From assembly GCA_040954595.2 (NCBI GenBank), contig CM082591.2, positions 2,976,001-3,040,000 on the forward strand: a stretch of 64,000 nucleotides of DNA. The letters are read 5' to 3'. Source of the stretch: Balanoglossus misakiensis (taxonomy: Eukaryota > Hemichordata). The notes under the pieces are model-generated. The model had not been told where the DNA came from. It was given only the letters and a program-made list of their open reading frames with translations, and ran no database searches. This document shows positions 24,169-36,200 of this stretch, piece after piece. Within the stretch, counting starts at the first letter, position 1. The number at the start of each line of letters is the position of its first letter. Both the position numbers and the translations under genes were made by a program.

Positions 24169-27100
24169 CTAACAGGAAATGAGTTTTTGGAACGCTCTCC
24201 TGAACTCCATGTTGAAGACAGTGTAGATGACCGGGTTCATTGTACTGTTGATGTACCCGATCCACAGTGCGAACTGTATGAAAAGTGATGGAACAGAACA
24301 CGTTGGACAGGCTCCGAACATGATGTTTAGCGTGAAGAACGGTATCCAACAGAAGAGAAACACTCCTGTGAAAGAAATAAAAGTGAAAATCAAATGGAAG
24401 TTTGAATAATTAAGAGCGCCACTTTAGAACTCCATATGAATTGACATTATTTTTTCGTCGGAAAATCCCAAACTGTCATGACACGGATTCAGAATGCTAG
24501 AATTGTATCATGCATGACCATGAAAGCGATTAATGTATGTGTACAATGGGGGCGAAAAATACTTTCTGTAGTTTTTTGACAAAACTGGTTGTAGGTTAAG
24601 GAGATGAAGTTACAAAGAGAAAGGGAAACAAAGTATGTTACCTAAAACTATTGCAAGTGTTTTTGTAGCTTTCCTTTCCTTTCGCATGGAGAATTTTTGT
24701 CTTTGACTTAAAACTGGCACAGTTTTCTTCGAATTTTGGCCGAGATGTGTTTCCTGTCCTCCTGTGTGTCTTACAATGCTGTTTCTTCCACTTTTATTGG
24801 CTGTTGGCATGTCACTGCCGGTTGGAACTGGTTTATCTCTGTTCAGGTCTGTTTTATCCGGGTTCCGATTCGAACCGGTTTGTTCTTGACTGTTATGACC
24901 AGGGCTAGCCAGATTTCGGCTCAATTGGTCAGAATGTTGCTCGGTTGGCTCCCTGGCCTGTTCGTCTGACGGCGTTAAATCGGAGACGTCCGTTTTATTG
25001 GCGACGATTATTGTGTTCTCCGTGGCACCAACCCGCTTCACGCGATTTCTGATCGCCACGTACACCAGGGTGTAAACAATCACCATGGTGACGGCCGGAA
25101 TAACAAATGAAAACACTGAACTCCAGATCATGTAAGGACCATTGAAGAGAATGCAAAGTTCTGGAATCCTCCCGGGGACATCATTGGCGCCGAACAGAAT
25201 GGGACAAGATATGACGAACGATATAATCCAGACCGTCGCTATGGTTATTGCGATGCGCTGATTCGGGCGTTGCCTGGCATAAGCGAGGGGTTTAGTGACG
25301 GCGTAAAGCCTGTAATATAAATAAAAAGATATTTTTGATATCAAAATGGACACTGTCTATCCACTGGAAAATTGACGAGATGATATTAACCATAACTGTG
25401 CTTCTTGCGTCAAAAGAAGTGAACGTCGGCAACACGGAGAAAGACTAAATGGCGCCTCCAAGTGTTCAATTCCGCCATCACCTACCTGTCTATGCTAATG
25501 GCTGTCAGGTTGAAGATAGACGCAGTGCAAAGCATGACATCCAGTGCTACCCAGAAATCGCATAACTTGTTACCCAGATACCATGCTCCTAGATTAACCT
25601 GGGAAAGAGAAAAAGAAGGAAATTGAAGGAAAAAGGTATAACATCATTGTTGCTACTGCTGATATTTAGAAGTGAACATGCTGTCGGGTTTAACTATGTA
25701 ATCAAGCCTTCAAGATGGTCAGCATGTATGTACAGTACACCACTACCAATCCGTAAGGACAAGTCGTGATAAATAAGGATTTATTTCACTGATGAGTTTC
25801 AACAGCTGTCTCATCTCACGAGCTATTCGTTTAATTGGTACAAGAAATCGACGCCACCCTTAAAGACAGTTCTAACGCCTCCAAGACTGGCAATCTCACC
25901 TATCTAAGAGGACAGTAAAGGACATCATCGTCTACTTGACGTCTGTCACGTTCCACATCTTATCAAAGTAATTTCTCCAATTATACTTGGCAAATTGAAG
26001 TGGGCAGACGAGTCTTTCGACCTTGCGGCCTAACCTTCCTTCATCTGCTGATACTTAACTTTCCTTAATAGTCAATTTCCCCCATGAAGTCCCACCAGTT
26101 CATTCCAATCGAGGAAAATGCAGGTTTCTTGTACTTAATATATCTCCATGGCAACGATGTTCATTCGTTCGTGTGGCGCTTATCAACATACTATAACTTG
26201 GCATTGCGACTTTCTAGAATCCTCCGATGGGATTATGCACGCTCGATCGGAAATAATCATGTATACAGACGTCTATCATGATGAGAACTTCTATCCTATA
26301 ATTGAAAATTTCGAAGCATTCAACTCGATCAATCTTATCTCAGCGACTGATGTGAAGTGATTTGCGGTATAAACGCGTATTCACGTATCCGCCTTTGTGA
26401 GCATGCCACAATGACTCGCCTCTACATAACTGCATATGTCTTACAATTCATTCTGACATTTTGATCAAAAGGCTGCCTTCCTGAGCTATCAGTACTGACA
26501 CGCGTGAATCTGCGGGACCTCCCGATGAGATTAGTTGTCGATTGGAAAATCCCTCTCGGACATTTGGATTCATCTATGCAACCCGTACAATTAGATTTTG
26601 ATAAATACATAGAAAAACGTATTATCAAGTCCGGCGTTTTCTTTTTTGTTGTTGAAAGTATAACAAAAGTTGCTCGTTAATCGCTACTTCAGCGTGCCAG
26701 TCAACTCATACACGCTGTGTATTTTTTATCGCCACACTCGCCTCATGCGTCCTGTACTTTATTATTTAGCTGTCTGAATCGGTCTTTTCTCACACAACGA
26801 CTGAGGCGTTTACAGGGCGTGAACGCACCCGATTGTCGAAGGGGGTTTTAATGAGAAAAATATCTCCTTAGACCAATCTTACGCGAAGTGTTTAAAACGA
26901 CGTGGAAACCTATCAAGACTTTAATCTACCTCAGATGCTTGTCTGTGACCGAATGCAATTGTAAAATGAAGAAAGATTGAATTCCGGTAACTGTCGCTTG
27001 GAATAGTATACTAAAATGAGATCCAGTCTAGCAGTTCTTACTTTGTTGTGTGCGTAGCTGCTATCACACAGAGACATAGCGAGTCCTGGATATGAAAGAA

Positions 27101-29596
27101 GCCTTGATGAAAATGTCATGATGACTTCAAGTTCCGAGAGTGACGTCTACAGCGAGAGAAAATGCCAGTCATCTGGTGTAGTTTGGGGGGCGCGCGGAAA
27201 TGGGTCCCGCGTTCTATAATGGCACACCCGTGTTCATTTCCCGGTAACCATGGTAATGACGCCCCGACGCGTAATAACCAAGGAAATAACACGTCTGTCT
27301 GAAAGGAGTGCGCTGTGTTGAAAATGCCACCAATTTCATGCAGTAGTGGGTAGAGTAACACAGTGCAGCGATAATTTCAGGAGAAACAAGTGCGAGGCCT
27401 ATAGATATAAAACTGACTCAGTTGACAATCTGTACACACTGATGAAAAAACACAATTCGTAATATGCCAAGAATATAAGATTTGGCGATTTTAAGGCTTA
27501 CGGCGATAAAAAATACACGTGCAGCGTGTGGGATAGTCTATCGTTCGCGGTTGTAAATTAATGCTTTTTTCATGTTGGCAATTATGCCAAGTTTCGCATT
27601 TCTGGGGTTTTCTGCAAAAGTGCGCTGTAAAATGATGCGCCTTCGTGATTTCCGCCACGTAGAGCGAAGAACGCAGCGTAGTTCGTTTTTGAATCATCCC
27701 AGACACGTAGTTTGCCACATTTGGTGTCATCACATAGCGCCCAGCCAAACAGCCTCCGGAGACATTTCCGTTTGAACTAGTGCAGCTATTTACTCCGCGG
27801 TAAAAAAACCCGTCTCTGATAAGAGTATTCAACACCCTCCGTGAAAGGAAAACCGTGTTACATTTCCTACCTACTCGAGGTGAACCATTGCCATACGCAA
27901 TGAAGCGGTAGACACAAAGCTGAAATTATCGACAAATGAGACTTGCCTAACAACTGCATGATAGGAAACTTTCCCCGAACCGAGTAATTACTAACGAGCG
28001 TGACGTGAATGAAGTCTGGCCAGGTGGTGTAGTATTAAAAAAGCGCTTGACATTTATTCTGTGCCAATCACTAATCACTGATTTTTTTCTCTGCCACACC
28101 TGTTCAATGATTATTGCGTCATCGATACCATGTCTGAATCGATGTCTTACGCGGCAAATCAAACCTATCGCATTTCGACAATTTCTGTGCAGACGATAGA
28201 CAAACTTCTTACATGCTTGGCAAGTACTGTTCAAGTGGATGGAATATTGCACACAAATCAATAATTTCGATAAAAAAAGACATTACCGAATGTCTAATAT
28301 TGTAACTGCGCCTCGAAATTATTACCTCGATGAAATGCATCAGGCAAATCTCAGGGAGAAGAGGTCACAGTATCCTTTCCGAATCCATCACATTACGTAA
28401 GCAAGATCTTAAAATTTCTTTTCTTATCCTAACTGAGTTTGTAGATGGTTTACGTTTCTGTGACTGGATCAAACTGAAACCTAGTTGATACACGGAACAT
28501 GCATATATGAAATGTGCCAAAAATACAATTAAGTCCATTTGACATACTGGAAGTCTATTATGATAGTCATGTCTTGATCTTCAACTCTCGATAAGTGCCC
28601 TGGCAAGATTCTCGCTGTTCCCCTGACAACGACTGTGCAAATAAACTATTGGAACGAAAATGAGTTATTTTAAAGTCAGTCGAGCCCCGACAAGTCTAAT
28701 ATTACTTCACAAAATAGAATCTGATTTCACAGAAGTAGCTCTAATGGTATTCAAGAACGGCGGCTGGTGTCGATATTTCTAAATAAAGCGAGTGCAGGTC
28801 AGAAGCGAAGTAGGAAATCGTTTAAATTTAAAAGGTCGTTTGACTTCCTTTTTTATTGGGAGTAGGCCTTAATGGTGCACTTTTCTCAATTTCGCAAATC
28901 ACTTCTAACCGTGTTACGCTCTTTGCAAATGGACAGGTGTAACAGTTGATGTAATAGTCCTATTAAAACTCTCCTTGTGTCAGGTTGCCAATTGTACACT
29001 TTTAAAATTAACTTTGCGTCGCCATTTGTAGCGTTGCTTCATGCATTTACAAAACCAGCAAGATGTATACCCATCTTCATCCCCCTCCCCACACACACAG
29101 CTCAGGAATCCGTGTTAGTGAGTGGCACACGCAGAAATAATTGAGCCGATCCAAATTAAGGACAATAGCGGAAGAGATGTACACATATGAATCTACGTGT
29201 CCATTTGCATGGTGTTTAAATCACCGGTGCTCACCTTTGCACGTATACAAGTTCATAAGTATAAAAGACAATACGGTAAGGCTTATGTATGGCCAAACGC
29301 AAGGAAATACATGTACATGGAAATCTTTCTCTACTTACTTCAACGTAAATTGCTCCTGGCATGACAACCAATCCAACTAGGAGATCGGCTACCGCAAGAC
29401 TAACGATGAAGTAATTGGTGATATTCCGTAGGTTCCTCTCCTTCAACACCGCCAGACAGACCAGGACGTTTCCGAAAACAGTGACACAGGCGAAGAGTGC
29501 TATGCACACCGCCCAGTAGTTTTTCCCGCTGGCGGGTCCGTCATCCTGATCGCCGGTGGCAGTCGTGGACGTGCCGCTGTACCCGTCCGTGGACAT
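24169..29596 (-). CDS. Dopamine D2-like G-protein-coupled receptor, 411 aa
   Basis: Exons are 29596-29339, 25598-25486, 25309-24642 and 24365-24169, in frame. It is a plasma-membrane amine receptor. TM1-2 carry [16 protein letters not shown] and [21 protein letters not shown]3 has C99 and the amine-binding D106 ([16 protein letters not shown]). TM4 has the D2-type block [14 protein letters not shown]5 keeps the catechol serines S187, S188, S191 (WSSVFSF). TM6 has FCWIPFF and TM7 has NPVIY; the tail ends [11 protein letters not shown], short and Cys-terminated as in D2 receptors. The third loop is long and polar. Oddity: the DRY motif reads DRL (123-125), with the codon split across an exon junction. 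D2 family members couple to Gi/o; ligand identity is inferred. A TAG just upstream fixes the start. Other amine receptors are less likely. Confidence 0.9.
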
Positions 29597-32500
29597 ACTG
29601 CTTGAGTTGTTGCCGTTCCCCTAGAACGCTGCGCAGTCCGTGGTGTCCTCAGCTGTTGCTCGGTCTGAAATGCGAAACCAGAGAGTGAGATGCATGCCCG
29701 ATGTGTCTATCGTTGCCTGGAAACACTTTGTTTGAACGGATGTGTTACAATGATTGGGTATACGCGAGAAATGTTTCAGATGCTCCGTTTTATACGTTGG
29801 ACAGCGCCAGACCAACGCACCAATCACATGGAAGGTCTTAGGTACTCGCCTGAAATAATCAACGTCGACCCACTGGTAGCCCTGGCGGCATTACTCCTTC
29901 TCAATGCTTTAACCAGGAATGAAATTCACTGTTTCAATTGACGCATGCGCTGCATTGCCGTCTTCCTGGGAATACTCTAGCCTATTGGATGCCTTCGTTT
30001 TTCGTTACCTTTCCAGTGTATGTGTGGATTAAGCATTGGGATGCTTCTGCAGATTTGACAGTATGTTGTATTGCCTGTGTCTTGTCAATCTGTGCATTTT
30101 GGGCTTAGACCAGGTGCTACCATTTCAATAACCTGTTGACTTTTAGAGAGTCTATTTCCGAAGAATTACCATTTAGACGAAGAAATAAACAAGGATGGCC
30201 TGGCAATGAACCTTTAAAAATATACCATGTTTTCCGTTCGCCCACCCACATGAAGAGACCCAATGGCCAAGAGAGGGAAATAACCAAGTCTCGCGAGGTC
30301 TCGCAATGGGCGGAAAATCATCTATTTATTAAATGTGCCATCGAACAAAGCCCTCCGATACCGACAATCAAGGCCAACTAGCTGTATCGTTTCTGAATAA
30401 CAGTTGAGGCTCTTCCTGTTGTCTAATGAACACACGTGAATGCCATAGATATTTCCTCCGCCCTTGCAGGTACGGCTAGTCGGTAGCCATTGAGCAGTTC
30501 TAAGGATGCTGTTTGTGCTTTGATCTTTGCCGATTTTCTTCCTTGGCAAGTATTTGTCAGTGAATAATGAGTACTACTGTAGTTTTACTTGTCTTCTACC
30601 CAGACAACGTTCATTAAGTCGTGCCAATTACACAATACAAGTATACTAATATCTAATACATTTCTTGAAGGAAAACGTTACTAAATCAGCCACTAATAAT
30701 GAGAAAGGGAAAACATTCGATGAGAACTTAATGTGCTTTAACAATACCCAAGATTTATACCTGATGAAGATGACACACTCGATTTTTTATGACGTCAGAA
30801 CAGACCACCGACGGCCAAGTTGTTGACATTCACGTGATTTAAGTTAAATTGGTGCAGATGTAAGAGCAATGGCAGGCATATCTCTTAAACAGTTATTTCG
30901 AATTTGTCCATCCCATATCTTCATTCTTGAAAGAAAAATATCATCTGTTCGTATAGAACAATCTTCTGCAATTCCCTGTTTGATATCTGAAATATCATAC
31001 CTATTATGCAATTTTCCCTTTCACAAACATTAACAGTCGAAGCGTTCTAATTGGATGGAGAAGCTGAGCTCGCCATCCACGTCAAATTACCGCCGTTGCT
31101 ATGGTGACTACTACCAAGGATAACTGTTATCCTTTAATGCCACGTGATATCCTTCCGCTGGCGCAACAAAACATCTATCCAAGATACTAAATATAACGTT
31201 GGCATTGGATGTGCCCAACATGAAGGGACATCATTTTCTAGTTGGTCGCAAAACTTGACATTTTCTCAAATTAGTCAACTAGTTTTTACAAAGAGTATTC
31301 CTGCTTCACCGAGTTTGTGTGGGAGTAGACTTCCCCAGTTTAGGTGACTGAGAATGCCAAGTCCATTAATGGCGGATATTTGTGATTCTGCATCGTTTTT
31401 AGTTTACATCATGCTTCGTAAACCAGAAAAGGCACAAATTTATACAAATTTTTAAGGGTAGAAGCGAAAAAGTAGCGTTCTCGTTCTCATTCAAAACCAT
31501 GACGAAAATCGGCCGTAACACACATAACTGAACAATATAAAAAAGCCACTTGATAAATGTGCAGTACAATTTTCTCTTAAAATACAAATAACTATTCTTG
31601 AATTAAAGAAGAAACTGCCCAAGTTTCAATGCTACTTTACTAAAAGTTGACGTAAGCAAACAGAACACACAGCTACAAGTGCATTTGATATCACTGTGAA
31701 CGATTTGTGAGATTCGTGTTTCTGAAACCAACCCGGACTAAACAACTGCAGCGAAATTAATATTCAGCGTGAGTATAGGAAGTATTCACCTTATCACTCA
31801 GAAGGGGGTAATTTTGTTGAAAATGTGTTTTTGAAGCATGTGGACAGGGTGAAAGATTTTCAATTTCCCTTTGCAAATAAGCATTTATTCACCTTCTTAT
31901 GCGCACTGTGGGAGTTCTCGTCTGTGATTGCTGCCGGAAATGCATAGATATTTTTCTGTCAACTGTGGTTCTTGTTGAAAGGTATTCTGAGCAGCGCAGA
32001 CCTGTTTTGATAGCTTTGGATATTCGTCTGTTGAATCTGTCATTGAAAGAAGGTATTCATTTTTTTAAAATTCACGACTGATAAGGTACTGCGCTGTAAT
32101 ATTCTTGTGAGAAGTGCCTTGTTATCACATAACCTAGGTATAGGAGTTCGGCTTAAATAGGAAAAGGGAAATCTGACGATTATTGAAGCTAAGCTTAAGC
32201 CAGAGTCCTAACCAAGCAAAATCCAAGCTTTTAATGGGAAGTAATACCTGAATAGACTTCAAGTTGAAATCTCACCTGTCACATTCTATTTTCCTGTACA
32301 TGATGGACAATATCGTATGTGTAAACGGAGGTCACCAAACCGCCATATCAGCTGTTCTTTTAATTAGTAGCCCGCTGTTGGAAGATTGTCGTGGTAGTTT
32401 AATCAACAGATCAATTTATAACGTGCAGTTAGGGGAGAACTATTTTATTTCTGGGGGTGGGTTGGAGGACCTATTTTGCTGGCAGATGGTGCAGGGAAAA

Positions 32501-33846
32501 ATCTTATCCCGCAGAAATGATCTTCCGTGGGCGAAGGTCGATACAGCGTGTCTCACGTTTGTCGTTTCATTTTGTTACTGGCTGTCAAATATTGTAACCT
32601 TAGAGCTCTATCATTTTGCTGCTTCTAAATGTGGACTAATTCCAGTCACAGTTATCACTTGGACACATCGAGGTCAATTACAAACGCAGAAATTTCATTT
32701 CCTTTCAGACAGGCGTTTATTAACCTATAAGCGACTCTTGAAAAACTAAAATGTTCAGGTTGTAGGCAGAATGATTGCCTGAGGGTTGGTGTGGGACCTA
32801 GAGACATCTGATCACATTCATGTAATTCCTCTCGCCCAAAGCTTCCAGGTAAAATATCATGTATCGGTTTAAATGATGAAAAAAACACAAAAGTCGGCGT
32901 TTACAACTAGACACAGATTCACACGAGAAAAGCTTGAAGTCGAGTTTTTTCTCTGTAATTGGAAACCCACGTACTTCGTTTTGGCACTTAGGCAATAAAC
33001 ATCTCTTGCAAGCACTCTTCAAAAGCCCTACATTAATTATTGACCATCTCAAGTAGGCTCGATTGAAGATCAGTCTTGGGATTTGATAACGCCTCTGTTG
33101 AAGGAAAACCTCAACCTGAGTTATATTAGATTACGATACTTATCTCACTGATCAAACGTCGACGGCACTGGTCGCTTGAGAGGTGCTCTTTGCTGATTAC
33201 CTCTCAGTGAGTTTTCAACAAACCCTTGTGGTTTTCTTCAACTGACAGATATTCACAGATTTCAAGCGCGCACTCATGCATGTATGTGTATATACTGTGC
33301 ATGTAATTCAGTTTGTACATTTGTGAGCAAGCATTGGTGGGTGGGGGATGATAAACAGAGACACGGAGACAAAACCTTGTCAACGACCAAAACGACCTAC
33401 ATATCTCAGCTGAAATCTTACCCTTGTACTCTACAATCTGCATCCAGTTCTATAAACCACATAGGCCAACAGGAGATTAGATGTTGAGATGTTATAAGCG
33501 TTGTTAGTAGCAACACGCCGCATTTAGTTGGAATGCGGGAACAATGCCCACTGCTCGCAAAAGAACGAAATCCGGTATTAATCTCTGTTGCGGAAGTTAA
33601 TGGCATGTCAATGTTGGCAAGCACATGTTTATCAAGCATCAATAACGTTCACTTTCCATCATGTCGCTATTCATCGATTGTGTCAATGACTCTATTGTAC
33701 AGAGCCTAAGCAATCGTTTTAGTCTCACTCTTTAAGAGATTGACCCTTCTACCCCTAAATGCTCACCAATCACCAACAGGCCTTTACACGTATACACGCT
33801 CACTGTGTTTTATTCAGAAGGTCGCTTGGTGGACTATCACTATTCT

Positions 33847-33937
33847 TTAACCCTTTCACCCCCAGTTCCTTCTAGAGGTCCAGGTTTACCATAGAAAGCA
33901 ATGGATTTGGACCAATCCATTGTGGTGAAAGGTTTAA
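33847..33937. mobile_element. piggyBac-type MITE, copy 4
   Basis: This is a 91-bp copy in the gene-poor interval between the dopamine receptor and LMO2. Ends are TTAACCCTTTCACC and GGTGAAAGGTTTAA. It shows that the family is dispersed and is not a local duplication within the CH-ankyrin gene. Confidence 0.78.
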
Positions 33938-36007
33938 CTTTGGCGAATGGCGCCTTCATTTTGTAAAACCTACGTATAACCACTCTTGATACGTTTCCGT
34001 AACTTCACTGAACACCCTGTGCGAAAACAATATCTTGAACCAGGTTTCTTTGTAAGAAACGCTGGGTTCCAAAAACCTGCCGTGGCATGGATCTACGATT
34101 GGTTCCCAATCGTGTGGTCACTATGGTAACACATCTCCTCGAAATCATGCATGTGTTACTAAGTATACTTATTAGATGATAGAGTAAAGTTGATGGTACA
34201 TCGAGATCATCAGGGGGCTCCGGTCTTCCTCATTTCGGAAGGGAAACCACTCGACTCCCTGGCAATTCCGCGGCATTTACGACGAAAACAAGTATTAACA
34301 TCAAGAAAAGTACAAATTTGTCACGAAGTTGTCCGCATGCAACATTATTATAGCTGCGGTCCAGTCATCGTACAAAGGGAAACATGTTTCTCTCGATATG
34401 TCCTCCGACTAATAGAAAAGAAACCATGAAATTTCCGTAAACAATGTCTAAAAACCGCCAGTTTCTTGGAAATCAAAATGTCAAAGAGTGTTACGTTCCC
34501 TGTTTTCGTTTAAAAGTTTGGGCTTCGCAACGACTCTGAAACTAGGTGAAGACACGCCTAGAGGGGACTTTGATTCCTAGCTATTGTGGCTACCCAGGCA
34601 ATTTTCCATTAATTACTTAACAAAGACGTTCAGTCTAATCAGTGTACAGGTCACTTCGTAGCTTAGGCTCTTGTTTCTTGTTCACAAACCCCATTGGCTA
34701 CACTACGACGTTGGAATATTAACTAGCGACTTTAAATCCCAGCTTGAAGTACTCTCCAAGACACAGCTGAATTCAGCCACATTGTAATTTTTTTCTAATC
34801 TGAACATTAGATTCGAAATTACTACGTGGAATTATCTTACCTGGGGTAAAGGAATGTGCAGTGCGTACAAAATGACCCGATTTCCCCTTCAAACTATGGT
34901 GAGCACGATCAGTCAATATTCTGTCTTTATTTAACCTTGTTCTGTGCCATTTCGGAGCTTGTTTCTCTTCCTTCAATGTGACGGTTGTGTAACGTGTAAA
35001 TAAATGAGCTGGTTAAACTTGATTAAACCCGAGTATACCTCTATTGTCGAGGCTCGGTCGTTTTATTTAGCATTGGCGACTACAAATATCCACGACCCAT
35101 AATGATGACGGTTGTCGAGTTATAATATTAAAGTGATGATAATGGTTGACGTCTTATACATATTAGGGGACAGTTCGCAAATTTACAAATCGATTGAATT
35201 TCATTTACAAACCAACGCACTTTTCTAGTTTGCAAATATTTGCTAATCTGCGCAACCCGGCCATTCAAAAGAAATGTGTTTGCATCTTTTGCGAGTAACG
35301 TTGAACAAAAGAGATACATTGTCCGCTAGATGATATAAATAAATGTTTCAAACTAAAAATAGGATTTTCTTTATAATCATTGCAGTCGATTAAAGAAATC
35401 ACAATAACGTGAATTCACCTCCACAAATAAATCAACTCTGTAGCCAAACTCATAAAAATATACATGGTAACATAGATATTAGTTTATTGTTGTATCTAAA
35501 GAAGTAATGCAAACTTTAATATCACAAAATGGACAGACTTAGGAACTTTCGTATTTCTGAAGAAAAAACATGTCCCAAGGCACATTTTTTCCCTTAATTT
35601 AACGTGGTTTTCATCCTTTGTCCTATTTTAACGTAGAGGCCAGTGCACTCTTTTCTTCTACGAACCCATGAATGTCTAGTTTTAAAATGATTAACATGCG
35701 TCGGCGCCCGTGGGCATCAGCGCGTCGGTTTCTGCAATTATGTGATTCACGTCATCTATATTTTGCAGCAGAAATATGATCACCAAAAACGTTTAAAATC
35801 TCTAAATGATAACTAATGATCACTAAATGCCCGTCCGTTCTATTATCTCGGTTAATTTTTCTTTCAAATGATCTAAAAGGGAGCATATTTAAGAACATCC
35901 TGTCGTCTGCCCGTTGTCGCCAGCGCGAGCTCTGCCTTGCAGACTACAGCTGAATCACGATGCGGAAATATATCCTTTGGCATCGAATATGATTACAAAG
36001 AAAATAA

Positions 36008-36200
36008 GACTTAGGTTTTAGACGTCAGGACGTTCACTAACGAGTCTGTATAAGTTGTGTTTTGTCGTTGTTAAAATAATATCAGGTACCGCGTAAACAT
36101 TAGGTTATGTGACTTATCTTTCAGACGTCGTGTCGTTCACAAACGATTGTTTTTGTGGTTATATTTTCAGCAGGCACCGCCTAAACATTGGGCAAATGTT
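36008..36200 (+). repeat. Diverged tandem duplication, period ~103 bp
   Basis: Copy A (36008-36110) and copy B (36111-~36200) share, in order, GACTTA, AGACGTC, CGTTCAC, AACGA and ACCGC.TAAACATT. They are old copies with clear drift. Confidence 0.7.

Noticed and set aside
32264-32749. 161-codon plus-strand open frame in the gene desert
   Set aside because: No recognisable domain, no splice context, and composition like the surrounding non-coding DNA.
34109-34127. Short hairpin ACGATTGG-TTC-CCAATCGT
   Set aside because: An isolated small palindrome with inverted CCAAT boxes and no nearby gene start; chance cannot be excluded.
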